Shown here piece after piece: positions 17,659 to 28,983 of a stretch of DNA of 64,000 nt (position 1 is its first letter; each line of letters opens with the position of its first letter). The position numbers and the translations under genes are program-made. The notes under the pieces were generated by a model. That model had not been told where the DNA came from, made no database searches, and saw only the letters and a program-made list of their open reading frames with translations. The stretch is from the NCBI RefSeq assembly GCF_014650955.1, contig NZ_BMVY01000009.1:207704-271703 (forward strand). Direction: 5' to 3'. This DNA is from Streptomyces tauricus (GTDB lineage: Bacteria; Actinomycetota; Actinomycetes; Streptomycetales; Streptomycetaceae).

Positions 17659-19547
17659 CCAGCACAGGCACCAGCACGGGCGCCGGTACGGGCACCGGCA
17701 CAGGTATACGTCTGCACGCGCCCGCGCCAGGCTGGTCCGTCACCGCCGACGTCGTGGTCGTCGGCTCCGGGGTCGCCGGACTCACCACCGCGCTGCGCTG
17801 CGACGCCGCCGGTCTGCGGACCGTCGTCGTCACCAAGGCCCGCCTCGACGACGGCTCCACCCGCTGGGCCCAGGGCGGCATAGCCGCGGCCCTGGGAGAG
17901 GGCGACACCCCCGAGCAGCACCTCGCCGACACCCTGGTGGCGGGGGTCGGCCTCTGCGACGAGGACGCCGTCCGCACCCTCGTCACCGAGGGCCCCGACG
18001 CCGTACGCCGTCTCATCGAGACCGGCGCCCACTTCGACGAGTCCGAAGAGGGCGACCTGGAGCTGACCCGCGAGGGCGGCCACCACCGCCGCCGTATCGC
18101 CCACGCGGGCGGCGACGCGACCGGCGCCGAGATCTCCCGGGCCCTCGTCGAGGCCGTCCGCGCGCGTGGGCTGCGCACGGTCGAGAACGCGCTCGTCCTG
18201 GACCTCCTCACGGACGCCGACGGCCGTACGGCGGGCGTGACCCTGCACGTCATGGGAGAGGGCCAGCACGACGGCGTGGGAGCCGTCCACGCGCCCGCCG
18301 TGGTCCTCGCGACCGGCGGCATGGGCCAGGTCTTCTCGGCGACCACCAACCCGTCGGTGTCCACCGGCGACGGTGTGGCGCTGGCGCTGCGGGCGGGCGC
18401 CGAGGTCTCCGACCTGGAATTCGTGCAGTTCCACCCGACCGTGCTGTTCCTCGGCGCGGACGCGGAGGGCCAGCAGCCGCTCGTCTCCGAGGCGGTCCGA
18501 GGCGAGGGCGCCCACCTCGTCGACGCGCACGGTGAGCGCTTCATGCTGGGGCAGCACGAACTGGCCGAACTGGCGCCCCGGGACATCGTCGCCAAGGGCA
18601 TCACGCGGCGCATGCAGGAACAGGGCGCCGAGCACATGTACCTGGACGCCCGGCACTTCGGGGCGCACATGTGGGAGCACCGCTTCCCGACGATCCTGGC
18701 CGCCTGCCGCGCCCACGGCATCGACCCGGTCACCGAGCCGGTCCCGGTCGCCCCGGCCGCCCACTACGCCTCCGGCGGCGTACGCACCGACTCCCGGGGC
18801 CGTACGACCGTGCCGGGCCTGTACGCGTGCGGCGAGGTCGCCTGCACGGGTGTCCACGGAGCCAACCGGCTCGCCTCCAACTCCCTCCTGGAGGGCCTCG
18901 TCTACGCCGAGCGCATCGCGGCGGACATCGCGCACACCCACGAAGGCCACGAAGGGCGAGAGGGGCGAGAGGGGCGCGTAGGGCACGAGTACGGCGAGCA
19001 CTCCCACGAGGAGGCCGGGCACGAGGAGGCCGGGCACGACGAGAACCGCCTCCACGCGCGCGTGCCCTCGCCCGCCGCCCGGCCGGAGAAGCCCGACCAC
19101 CCGCTGCTCGCCGCCGAGGCCCGGTTCGCGATCCAGCGGATCATGACCGACGGCGCCGGCGTCCTGCGCTCGGCCGCCTCCCTGGAGATCGCCGCCGACC
19201 GCCTCCAGCAACTGCACGCCGACGCCCGCGACGCCCTCGACGAGAACGGCAAGACCGCCGAACCCGGCGTCGACACCTGGGAGGCGACCAACCTCCTGTG
19301 CGTGGCCCGCGTCCTGGTGGCCGCCGCCCGCCTCCGTGAGGAGACCCGCGGCTGCCACTGGCGCGAGGACCGGGGCGAACGGGACGACGACAACTGGCGG
19401 CGCCACATCGTCGTACGGCTCAATCCCGACCGGACGCTCGCGGTACACACCACCGACACCGCAGACTTCCCCCCGACACTCCCCACGGCCGCCCGCGACT
19501 CCGTGCGCACCGAGGGAACCCCCACGCCCAGCCCCCAGGAGCAGTGA
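17655..19547 (+). CDS. nadB: L-aspartate oxidase
   Basis: A 630-residue flavoprotein that oxidises L-aspartate to iminoaspartate, first step of quinolinate synthesis. The FAD dinucleotide motif is VVVGSGVAGLTTAL (31-44); STRWAQGGIAAA, QFHPT and GEVACTGVHGANRLASNSLLEG are family motifs. The N-terminus is a Thr/Gly repeat of about 18 residues. An unusual Glu/His/Gly-rich insertion (HEGHEGREG... GHEEAGHEEAGHD) at about 432-463 separates the FAD and helical domains. GTG 17655 overlaps the panC stop; nadC follows with an overlapping start region. Confidence 0.95.
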   Translation: MTSTGTSTGAGTGTGTGIRLHAPAPGWSVTADVVVVGSGVAGLTTALRCDAAGLRTVVVTKARLDDGSTRWAQGGIAAALGEGDTPEQHLADTLVAGVGLCDEDAVRTLVTEGPDAVRRLIETGAHFDESEEGDLELTREGGHHRRRIAHAGGDATGAEISRALVEAVRARGLRTVENALVLDLLTDADGRTAGVTLHVMGEGQHDGVGAVHAPAVVLATGGMGQVFSATTNPSVSTGDGVALALRAGAEVSDLEFVQFHPTVLFLGADAEGQQPLVSEAVRGEGAHLVDAHGERFMLGQHELAELAPRDIVAKGITRRMQEQGAEHMYLDARHFGAHMWEHRFPTILAACRAHGIDPVTEPVPVAPAAHYASGGVRTDSRGRTTVPGLYACGEVACTGVHGANRLASNSLLEGLVYAERIAADIAHTHEGHEGREGREGRVGHEYGEHSHEEAGHEEAGHDENRLHARVPSPAARPEKPDHPLLAAEARFAIQRIMTDGAGVLRSAASLEIAADRLQQLHADARDALDENGKTAEPGVDTWEATNLLCVARVLVAAARLREETRGCHWREDRGERDDDNWRRHIVVRLNPDRTLAVHTTDTADFPPTLPTAARDSVRTEGTPTPSPQEQ

Positions 19548-19552
19548 CAGCA

Positions 19553-20569
19553 GTGAGCACTCCGGACCTTCCCCTCCTCGACGGCGGTGGCTGCGGCGAC
19601 GGCTGCGGCTGCGGCGAGTACAGCGCCGACGACGCGGAGTACGCCGAGTACGCCGAGTGCGGGCTCGACCCCGCCCTCGCGCAGCTCCTCACCGACGCCG
19701 GGCTCGACCCCGTCGAGGTCGAGGACATCGCGCATCTGGCCATCGAGGAGGACCTCGACCACGGCGTGGACGTGACCACGGTCGCGACCATCCCCGAGGA
19801 AGCCGTCTCCACCGCCGACTTCACCGCCCGCGAGGCCGGGGTCGTGGCGGGCCTGCGGATCGCCGAGGCGGTCGTCTCCGTCGTCTGCACCGACGAGTTC
19901 GAGGTCGAGCGGCACGTCGACGACGGCGACCGCGTCGAAGCCGGCCAGCGGCTCCTGAGCGTCACGACCCGCACCCGCGACCTGCTGACGGCCGAGCGCA
20001 GCGCCCTGAACCTGCTGTGCCGCCTGTCCGGCATCGCGACGGCCACGCGCGCGTGGGCGGACGTCCTGGAGGGCACCGGCGCCCGCGTGCGGGACACCCG
20101 CAAGACGACGCCCGGGCTGCGCTCCCTGGAGAAGTTCGCGGTCCGCAGCGGCGGCGGTGTCAACCACCGCATGTCCCTCTCGGACGCGGCCCTCGTCAAG
20201 GACAACCACGTGGTCGCCGCGGGCGGTGTCGCGCAGGCCTTCAAGGCCGTCCGGGAGACCTTCCCCGAGCTGCCGATCGAGGTCGAGGTCGACACCCTGG
20301 ACCAGCTGGGCGAGGTCCTGGCCGCGGGCGCCGACCTCATCCTCCTGGACAACTTCACGCCCAGCGAGTGCGAGCAGGCCGTGGCCCTGGTGGGCGGCCG
20401 CGCGCTCCTGGAGGCCTCGGGCCGCCTCACCCTGGACACCGCGGCGGCGTACGCGCGTACGGGCGTCGACTTCCTCGCGGTGGGCGCCCTCACGCACTCC
20501 TCGCCCATCCTGGACATCGGCCTCGACCTGCGCGACGCCCCCGAGTCGCCCTTGAGCGAGGCTGAGTAG
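19553..20569 (+). CDS. nadC: Nicotinate-nucleotide pyrophosphorylase (quinolinate phosphoribosyltransferase)
   Basis: A 338-residue enzyme converting quinolinate and PRPP to nicotinate mononucleotide. Family motifs include EEDLDHGVDVTT, ERSALNLLCRLSGIAT, DTRKTTPGLR, KDNH and ILLDNF. Start is GTG 19553, 11 nt after CAGGAG; GTG 19544 in the same frame overlaps the nadB stop. The first 35 residues form an extension with a CGDGCGCG cluster and acidic YAEYAEC repeat not needed for catalysis. nadA is not in the window. coaX follows 2 bp later. Confidence 0.95.
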   Translation: MSTPDLPLLDGGGCGDGCGCGEYSADDAEYAEYAECGLDPALAQLLTDAGLDPVEVEDIAHLAIEEDLDHGVDVTTVATIPEEAVSTADFTAREAGVVAGLRIAEAVVSVVCTDEFEVERHVDDGDRVEAGQRLLSVTTRTRDLLTAERSALNLLCRLSGIATATRAWADVLEGTGARVRDTRKTTPGLRSLEKFAVRSGGGVNHRMSLSDAALVKDNHVVAAGGVAQAFKAVRETFPELPIEVEVDTLDQLGEVLAAGADLILLDNFTPSECEQAVALVGGRALLEASGRLTLDTAAAYARTGVDFLAVGALTHSSPILDIGLDLRDAPESPLSEAE

Positions 20570-20571
20570 GC

Positions 20572-21369
20572 ATGCTGCTCACGATCGACGTCGGCAACAC
20601 GCACACCGTCCTCGGGCTCTTCGACGGCGAGGACATCGTCGAACACTGGCGCATCTCCACGGACGCGCGCCGCACCGCGGACGAACTGGCCGTGCTCCTC
20701 CAGGGCCTGATGGGCATGCACCCGCTGCTCGGCGACGAGCTGGGCGACGGCATCGACGGCATCGCGATCTGCTCGACCGTCCCCTCGGTCCTGCACGAGC
20801 TGCGCGAGGTGACCCGCCGCTACTACGGGGACGTGCCCGCCGTCCTCGTCGAGCCCGGCATCAAGACGGGCGTCCCGATCCTGATGGACAACCCCAAGGA
20901 GGTCGGCGCCGACCGCATCATCAACGCGGTCGCGGCGGTCGAGCTGTACGGGGGGCCGGCCATCGTCGTCGACTTCGGTACGGCGACGACCTTCGACGCG
21001 GTGTCCGCGCGCGGGGAGTACGCGGGTGGTGTCATCGCGCCCGGTATCGAGATCTCCGTCGAGGCGCTCGGGGTGCGGGGGGCCCAGCTGCGCAAGATCG
21101 AGATCGCGAGACCGCGCACGGTCATCGGCAAGAACACCGTCGAGGCGATGCAGTCCGGCATCATCTACGGCTTCGCCGGGCAGGTCGACGGCGTCGTCCA
21201 CCGTATGGCCCGCGAACTCGCCGAGGACCCGGACGACGTCACGGTCATCGCCACGGGTGGGCTGGCGCCGATGGTGCTGGGCGAGGCGTCGGTGATCGAC
21301 GAGCACGAGCCGTGGCTGACGCTGATCGGGCTGCGGCTGGTGTACGAACGGAACGTCTCCCGCACGTAG
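20572..21369 (+). CDS. coaX: Type III pantothenate kinase
   Basis: A 265-residue ASKHA-fold kinase that phosphorylates pantothenate, the first step to CoA from the panC product. Motifs are the phosphate-1 loop DVGNTHT (6-12), GADRIINA, VVDFGTATTFDAV and TGGLAP. Type III kinases are not inhibited by CoA and need a monovalent cation. It is the last gene of the cofactor operon and makes metabolic sense with panC. Confidence 0.96.
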   Translation: MLLTIDVGNTHTVLGLFDGEDIVEHWRISTDARRTADELAVLLQGLMGMHPLLGDELGDGIDGIAICSTVPSVLHELREVTRRYYGDVPAVLVEPGIKTGVPILMDNPKEVGADRIINAVAAVELYGGPAIVVDFGTATTFDAVSARGEYAGGVIAPGIEISVEALGVRGAQLRKIEIARPRTVIGKNTVEAMQSGIIYGFAGQVDGVVHRMARELAEDPDDVTVIATGGLAPMVLGEASVIDEHEPWLTLIGLRLVYERNVSRT

Positions 21370-21893
21370 GCGCTCCGCTTTTGGCGGCCGTTGGTAGGTG
21401 ACCGTGAGCGGGCGGGTGCGGGTCCGTTGCGGCTGGGTGCGCAGTTCCCCGCGCCCCTGGGTGGGTGGGGTGGGGCCGGTTTGCCACCTGCGGGTCCGCT
21501 GTGGCTGATTGCGCAGTTCCCCGCGCCCCTAGGTGGGTGGGGGTGAGCCGGTGTGCCACCTGCGGGTCCGCTGGGGCTGATTGCGCCGTTCCCCGCGCCC
21601 CTAGGGAGCCGACCCTGACCCCAGCCACGGCCTGGGGACGCGGTCGACCGCGACGAACCCGCACCCACCCCGCCCCGTAGGGGCGCGGGGAACTGCGCGG
21701 CCAGCTGCGGCGGACCCGCACCCGTCCACCCACCTAGGGGCGCGGGGAACTGCGCAGGTCAGCCACGGTGGGCCCGTGCCTGTTCGCTCGGTTGCTGTGG
21801 TGTTCCGCGCGGCGTTGCGGGGGTGTGGGGTGGAGCCACGCCGGGGCGTGGGGGTCTGCGGGGTTTGTCTGATTAGCGCGTATCGTCGTGATC
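21370..21893. repeat. Intergenic array of about 72-bp units, inverted halves
   Basis: Direct copies of the 20-bp core start at 21439, 21511 and 21583 (72 bp apart); the unit body includes TGCCACCTGCGGGTCCGCTG. Two inverted cores follow at 21679-21698 and 21736-21755. The direct and inverted halves could fold on each other. No gene is seen. Confidence 0.85.
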
Positions 21894-22532
21894 ATGCCCA
21901 CGCCTCACGGATCCCGCGGCGGCATGGCGTTCGGTACGGAGGAGCTGCGTGTGCTCCGACGTGCGCTCGCTCTCGCCCTTCACCCCGGCCCCGCCCCGGC
22001 CCAGGACGTCCAGGACTGCCTCCGCCTGGCGGAGAGCGTCGACGAGGTGACCCGCGAGGGCGCCCGGCTGCGCACCTTCCTGCTGGCCGACCTCGCCCGC
22101 TACCGCGCCGCCCTGCCGGGAACGGCGGCCGGCTATCTGACGCTCATGGAGGAGGCCCTCGGCGCCGGCCACCGCCCGGTCCCCGACGACATGGCCGCCC
22201 TGCGCGCCCTGCGCGGCAACCCCGTGGCGGCCGCCCTCCTCGACCGCTGCGAGACGCTGGTGGAGCAGGACGTGCGCATGCGTCTGGCCCGCCACTCTGT
22301 GCCCGCCTCGCGCACCAGCCCTCGTATGCGCTCCCGTACGCGCCTGACGGCCCTTCCCGGCGGGAAGCCCGCCGAGCGGCCCGCCGGGGAGCCGGCCTCC
22401 CGGCCCGCCCCGGAGACGCCGCCCAAGGACCGTCCCATTCCGACCCCGGGCGAGGTCTTCCCCCCGAAGCGCAAGCCGTCGGCTCCGCAGCCGAGCCCCG
22501 ACGGCCCCGCCCGGCGGCTCGCCGCCGTGTAG
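21894..22532 (+). CDS. Conserved hypothetical protein with helical core and Pro-rich tail
   Basis: A 212-residue protein. Residues 10-125 are mostly helical with charged and Leu-rich repeats (TEELRVLRRALALAL, EGARLRTFLLADLARYRAAL); the last 80 residues are Pro/Arg-rich and disordered. ATG 21894 is chosen; a GTG two codons earlier also fits. No signal peptide or motif is recognised. Function unknown. Confidence 0.7.
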   Translation: MPTPHGSRGGMAFGTEELRVLRRALALALHPGPAPAQDVQDCLRLAESVDEVTREGARLRTFLLADLARYRAALPGTAAGYLTLMEEALGAGHRPVPDDMAALRALRGNPVAAALLDRCETLVEQDVRMRLARHSVPASRTSPRMRSRTRLTALPGGKPAERPAGEPASRPAPETPPKDRPIPTPGEVFPPKRKPSAPQPSPDGPARRLAAV

Positions 22533-22588
22533 GCGGGTCCGTGACCCCGATCCCCGCCCGCCCCGCAACCCTGGCTACTCTGGACGGC

Positions 22589-22768
22589 ATGGAATACGTC
22601 TCCGCGCTCGTGCCCCCGGTAGTGATGGCCGTGTTCTTCGTCGGTCTGATCGTGACGATCGTGAAGACCCAGGGCGGTGCCAACAAGGCCAAGGAGGACG
22701 CGGTCGTCGACGCGGTCCTGGCCCGCGCCGAGCACACCCGCCAGACCCCCCGCGACACCGAGGCCTGA
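22589..22768 (+). CDS. Small single-span membrane protein
   Basis: A 59-residue protein with one hydrophobic helix (about residues 6-26, LVPPVVMAVFFVGLIVTIV) followed by a charged cytosolic tail. ATG 22589; the ribosome-binding site is weak (CTGGACGG). Function unknown, but the sequence looks protein-like and has no competing frame. Confidence 0.75.
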   Translation: MEYVSALVPPVVMAVFFVGLIVTIVKTQGGANKAKEDAVVDAVLARAEHTRQTPRDTEA

Positions 22769-22930
22769 GCTCGGCTTCCCGGCCCGCACCGGGCGGGACC
22801 GCGCACGCCCGCTCACGGAACGGCGTACGACTCATAAGCTTTTCGAGTCGTACGCCCTTTTTGTTGCTGTTTGTCGCTCAACGCCACGTCCACCACGTGA
22901 TCGGTGACATCTCCCCCTATTGTTCTGGCT

Positions 22931-23359
22931 GTGCCTCGCCCATTGGGAGAACTCGAAGACTCGGTCATGACGCGGGTGTGGAAGTGGAACCGCCCGGTGA
23001 CCGTACGAGAAGTCCTGGAAGACCTTCAGCAGGAGCGGTCCATCGCCTACACCACGGTGATGACCGTTTTGGACAATCTCCATCAGAAGGGCTGGGTGCG
23101 TCGTGAGGCGGAAGGCCGGGCCTATCGATATGAGGCGGTCTCCACCCGGGCCGCCTACTCGGCCGCACTCATGAACGACGCCTGGACGCAGAGCGACAAC
23201 CCGACCGCCGCTCTCGTCGCCTTCTTCGGCATGATGTCCCCGGAACAGCGCGAAGCACTGCGCGATGCCGTACGTATCGTCCAAGGGCCGGAAACACCCC
23301 CTGTGCAGAACACGGCCGGCGAGAACCCCGCCGCCGCAGAGGGCACGGCCGGGGGATAG
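22931..23359 (+). CDS. BlaI/MecI-type transcriptional regulator
   Basis: A 142-residue winged-helix protein of the penicillinase repressor family. It starts at GTG 22931 (PRPLGELEDSVMTRVW). The HTH is RPVTVREVLEDLQQ followed by IAYTTVMTVLDNLHQKGWV and the wing REAEGRAYRYEA. No BlaR-type sensor protease or beta-lactamase gene is nearby, unlike the classical bla operons. argA follows 10 bp after the stop. Confidence 0.9.
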   Translation: MPRPLGELEDSVMTRVWKWNRPVTVREVLEDLQQERSIAYTTVMTVLDNLHQKGWVRREAEGRAYRYEAVSTRAAYSAALMNDAWTQSDNPTAALVAFFGMMSPEQREALRDAVRIVQGPETPPVQNTAGENPAAAEGTAGG

Positions 23360-23369
23360 CGTCCGGTTC

Positions 23370-23909
23370 ATGCCAGCAGAGCAGCCCGAAGTCAGCACTA
23401 ATGCCCTCACTGTCCGCCGGGCCAGGACCAGCGATGTCCCGGCGGTTCGCGGCCTCCTTGACTCGTACGTCCGAGGGCGCATCCTGCTCGACAAAGCGAC
23501 GGTCACGCTTTACGAGGACATCCAGGAGTTCTGGGTCGCGGAACGCGGTACCGGTCCGAGTTCGGAGGTCGTGGGCTGCGGCGCTCTCCACGTCATGTGG
23601 GAAGACCTCGCGGAAGTGCGCACTCTCGCGGTGAACCCGGTGATGAAGGGGGCGGGGGTAGGTCATCAGTTGCTGGGGAAGTTGCTGGAGACCGCCCGCT
23701 GGCTCGGTGTTCGCCGCGTATTCTGCCTGACCTTCGAAGTCGACTTCTTCGCGAAGCACGGCTTCGTCGAGATCGGTGAGACGCCTGTTGACACCGATGT
23801 CTACGCCGAGCTGTTGCGTTCCTATGACGAGGGCGTGGCCGAGTTCCTCGGGCTCGAACGAGTGAAACCGAACACCTTGGGCAACAGCCGGATGCTTCTG
23901 CATCTGTGA
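23370..23909 (+). CDS. argA: Amino-acid N-acetyltransferase, short actinobacterial ArgA type
   Basis: A 179-residue GNAT protein that closely matches the pattern I remember of M. tuberculosis Rv2747 (VVGCGALHVMW, EVRTLAVNPVMKGAGVGHQLL, PNTLGNSRMLL). That protein is an N-acetylglutamate synthase, the first step of arginine synthesis. The acetyl-CoA loop is the GAGVGHQLL region. It lacks the amino-acid kinase domain of E. coli ArgA. It may be co-transcribed with the BlaI-like gene. Confidence 0.85.
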   Translation: MPAEQPEVSTNALTVRRARTSDVPAVRGLLDSYVRGRILLDKATVTLYEDIQEFWVAERGTGPSSEVVGCGALHVMWEDLAEVRTLAVNPVMKGAGVGHQLLGKLLETARWLGVRRVFCLTFEVDFFAKHGFVEIGETPVDTDVYAELLRSYDEGVAEFLGLERVKPNTLGNSRMLLHL

Positions 23910-24159
23910 TCGCCTCCGCGTAATACCCCGGACATACCTCCGCTCCCGGCCCGTCGGCCCATGCCCGGTGCCTCTATGTCCGAAACGCGCATGTTTCCGG
24001 TCTTCGGGGGTCCCGTCGGTCTCTCCCAGGGGTTTGTGTTTTTCCATCAAAAGCGGTTTGCTTTCCGACGTACTGCAGTAGTGCATATAACAGGGGACAC
24101 GAAACTGCGGCAGCCGCCGTGGATCCTCGGCCCTGAAGATATCGATGAAAGGAAATCCG

Positions 24160-24495
24160 GTGGCACAGAAGGTTCAGGTCCTTCTTGTCGATGACCTCGA
24201 CGGCGGCGAGGCGGACGAGACCGTGACGTTCGCGTTGGACGGCAAGACGTACGAGATCGATCTCACGACTGCCAATGCGGACAAGCTCCGTGGACTTCTT
24301 GAGCCGTACGTCAAGGGCGGCCGTCGTACCGGAGGCCGTGCCTCGGGTGGCCGTGGAAAGGCGCGCGCCGCTTCGGGTGGCAGCCAGGACACCGCGCAGA
24401 TCCGTGCCTGGGCGAAGGAGAACGGTTACGAGGTCAATGACCGTGGCCGCGTTCCGGCGTCCATTCGCGAGGCCTACGAGAAGGCCAACGGCTGA
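24160..24495 (+). CDS. lsr2: Lsr2 nucleoid-associated protein
   Basis: A 111-residue xenogeneic silencer that binds AT-rich DNA. The N-terminal dimerisation domain (AQKVQVLLVDDLDGGEAD) is followed by a Gly/Arg linker and a C-terminal DNA-binding domain with the RGR motif (NDRGRVPASIREAY). The GTG at 24160 follows AAAGGA at good spacing; the ATG at 24145 would add five non-conserved residues. A possible -10 TATAAC is at 24086-24091 in an unusually AT-rich leader. The 3' end overlaps the convergent gene by 22 bp. Confidence 0.96.
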   Translation: MAQKVQVLLVDDLDGGEADETVTFALDGKTYEIDLTTANADKLRGLLEPYVKGGRRTGGRASGGRGKARAASGGSQDTAQIRAWAKENGYEVNDRGRVPASIREAYEKANG

Positions 24496-25124
24496 GCACA
24501 GCCACGGCGCAGCCGGACGCGATGGCACTCCGAGGCCATCGTCTCCACGAGTCGTACGAGATCGGGGGCGCCCCCACCGCCCCCGCCAAGTGCCGACAGG
24601 GTCGGCAGCGACGACTCCACCTCGCAGCCGGGCTCAGGGGGCCGCAACCAGACGGCGGCCCCCTGCGAGCCGGCGGCCCCGCCGGGAGTCACCTCACCAG
24701 CACCAGCCTCGCCGGAGCCCCCGTGCGTGCCGCGGGCCGGACCCGGTGGCAGTGGCGCCTCCACGCGCCCGCCCGAGCCGGTCGCCCCGAGGTCCAGCGC
24801 GAGAGAGCCCCACTCCAGCCAGTCGAGGAGTCCCGGCAGTTCCTCCGCGCTCCCCGCGGCGACGAACAGCCGCATCCGGTCCGCCCGCACGGCCACCGGA
24901 GAGCCCGGCCGCAGATGCCGCAGCGCCGCGTAACCCGCTTCCGCCGGCACCTCCAGGACGTCGAAGCGCAGCCCCGTCAGCAGGTCGACCGGGGTACCGG
25001 GCACGGTCGCCCACCCCAGTTCGTTCTCGTACCAGTGCCGGACCGTTTCGTCCGGACGGACCGCGGCGGCCGCACGACGGGGCGCGTCGGACGGACGACG
25101 GGGAAAGGGGACCGTGGAGACCAT
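24474..25124 (-). CDS. SCO3374-family protein, function unknown
   Basis: A 216-residue protein. Residues 25-115 form an ordered domain (DETVRHWYENELGWATV, then a LLTGLRFDVLEVPAEAGYAAL segment and LRPGSPVAVR) that resembles the first part of bifunctional primase/polymerase-like domains in Streptomyces (weak recollection). The rest is Gly/Pro-rich. It ends inside the convergent lsr2 gene. I do not assign a function. Confidence 0.75.
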   Translation of the reverse strand: MVSTVPFPRRPSDAPRRAAAAVRPDETVRHWYENELGWATVPGTPVDLLTGLRFDVLEVPAEAGYAALRHLRPGSPVAVRADRMRLFVAAGSAEELPGLLDWLEWGSLALDLGATGSGGRVEAPLPPGPARGTHGGSGEAGAGEVTPGGAAGSQGAAVWLRPPEPGCEVESSLPTLSALGGGGGGAPDLVRLVETMASECHRVRLRRGCAQPLAFS

Positions 25125-25229
25125 GCAAGGCCAACCGCCACGGGAGCGCCCGGGTTACGCTGGGTGGTCCGGCATGTGCGAAGGGTGCCCGGAAAGTGGG
25201 CGCCCGGAGGCGGTCGGCGACGCAAGGGT

Positions 25230-25243
25230 GTTCGCCCGTAGCG
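25230..25243 (+). promoter_or_regulatory. ClgR-type operator, site 1
   Basis: GTTCGC-CCGTA-GCG matches the GTTCGC-N5-GCG consensus I recall for Streptomyces ClgR, which activates clp and lon genes. It lies 324 bp upstream of clpC. Confidence 0.65.
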
Positions 25244-25335
25244 GAGGGAACCGGCGCACTCGGCATGGAGTGTCGGTGCGTACGGGTAAGACATCCCTAG
25301 TGGGAGGGGCGACACGCATGGATCGGGCATCTCGC

Positions 25336-25349
25336 GTTCGCCATCGGCG
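25336..25349 (+). promoter_or_regulatory. ClgR-type operator, site 2
   Basis: GTTCGC-CATCG-GCG is a second exact match to the ClgR consensus, 106 bp downstream of site 1 and 218 bp upstream of clpC. Confidence 0.6.
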
Positions 25350-25553
25350 TACTGATGGTGGGGGTATCTGTCTGGCCTGCGGGAACATCGTCTCGCACCA
25401 TCGGGTTGGAGCAGATGTCGGCGTTCGGGGTCAGGAGGCCAAGGACGGTGTCGGCAGTTGGAATGAGCGGTCCCCGCTTGCGGGACTAAGCTGCGGAAGG
25501 ACAGGGAGGGGAGCGTCCCCTTACTGCCTGACCGCTCTGAGGAGCGATTAACG

Positions 25554-28082
<2,529 letters not shown>

Positions 28083-28107
28083 CCTCCGGGTCCGTCTGAG
28101 AACAACT

Positions 28108-28141
28108 GATGGGGCCGGTGCTTTCGAGCACCGGCCCCATC
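28108..28141. terminator. clpC terminator hairpin
   Basis: A perfect 15-bp stem (GATGGGGCCGGTGCT and its complement) closed by a TTCG tetraloop, 25 bp after the clpC stop. It is bidirectional in shape and also close to the end of the convergent phosphatase gene. There is no U-tract, as is common in Streptomyces. Confidence 0.85.
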
Positions 28142-28178
28142 GGCATGCCGGGGTGACGCGGGCAGGGTGGCCGGCCCG

Positions 28179-28808
28179 TCAGGAGAGCTGACCGTCGTAG
28201 TCCGGCAGCTTGTACGTCTTCTCGGCGTGCCCGCCCGACAGGTCGGTGGCGCTGTTGCCGATGTTCGCGATGATCGTGTAGCCCTTCGCCTCGACGGCCT
28301 TGCGCTGCGCGGTCTTGTAGGCGGCCACGTCCTTGAAGAGGTCGACGAAGCTGCGTACGTACAGACCGGAGACCTTGTAGCCGACGTGCTTGAGGTTGTA
28401 GTCCGTCACCGACTTGATGATGTCCGGGCGGGCCGTGACGAAGAACAGGGCGACGCCGTGGTCCTGCGCGTACTTCGCCACGTCGAGGACGGGCGCGTTG
28501 GCCGGCGAGGGATAGCTGAAGCCGAAGTCGGTCTCCAGCGTGGTGTTGTCGATGTCGAAGACGATGGCCTGCTTCTCGCCCGGGGCCGCGTCGGCGATGC
28601 GGTCCTTGAGGTAGGGCAGCGCCTCGGCCATGACGGCCCGGCAGTCCTGCTGCCAGGTGGCGTGGTCGACGTCGGCGGCGGCCGCGGACGCAACGGTGGT
28701 GGGGGCCGCGGTCGGGGTCGCGGCGCCGGCCGGGCTCATCAGGGCCGCGGTGGCGGCCGTGGCGGCGACGGCCACGCCGATCAGGCGCTGCAGGCTGCTT
28801 CGGGTCAT
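28179..28808 (-). CDS. Secreted HAD-superfamily acid phosphatase (class B/PF03767)
   Basis: A 209-residue protein with a signal peptide (MTRSSLQRL, hydrophobic run, cleavage near AGA-AT). Catalytic HAD motif I is FDIDNTTLETD, with both Asp residues; motif II is FFVTARPD; the motif III/IV region is NIGNSATDL. It is a non-specific external phosphomonoesterase by family. The start is ATG 28808. A four-fold tandem repeat of GGGGCGCGT lies just upstream. Confidence 0.87.
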   Translation of the reverse strand: MTRSSLQRLIGVAVAATAATAALMSPAGAATPTAAPTTVASAAAADVDHATWQQDCRAVMAEALPYLKDRIADAAPGEKQAIVFDIDNTTLETDFGFSYPSPANAPVLDVAKYAQDHGVALFFVTARPDIIKSVTDYNLKHVGYKVSGLYVRSFVDLFKDVAAYKTAQRKAVEAKGYTIIANIGNSATDLSGGHAEKTYKLPDYDGQLS

Positions 28809-28825
28809 GGGTGGGGGTTCCTCTC

Positions 28826-28858
28826 GCGTGGGGCGCGTGGGGCGCGTGGGGCGCGTGG
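28826..28858. repeat. Short tandem repeat, 10-bp unit
   Basis: Three to four copies of a GCGTGGGGC-type 10-mer upstream of the phosphatase start. It is a likely slippage site. Confidence 0.6.
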
Positions 28859-28983
28859 AATCGCACGGGAGCGCTGCGGGGCAGGGCTCGTGGTGCATGC
28901 TCGTGGGCGCGTGGGGCCGGTGGGGGGCGAGGAGATTACTGGGCGGTAACTGTAGGGCGCCCAGGTGGGGTTGGGCCAGACCT

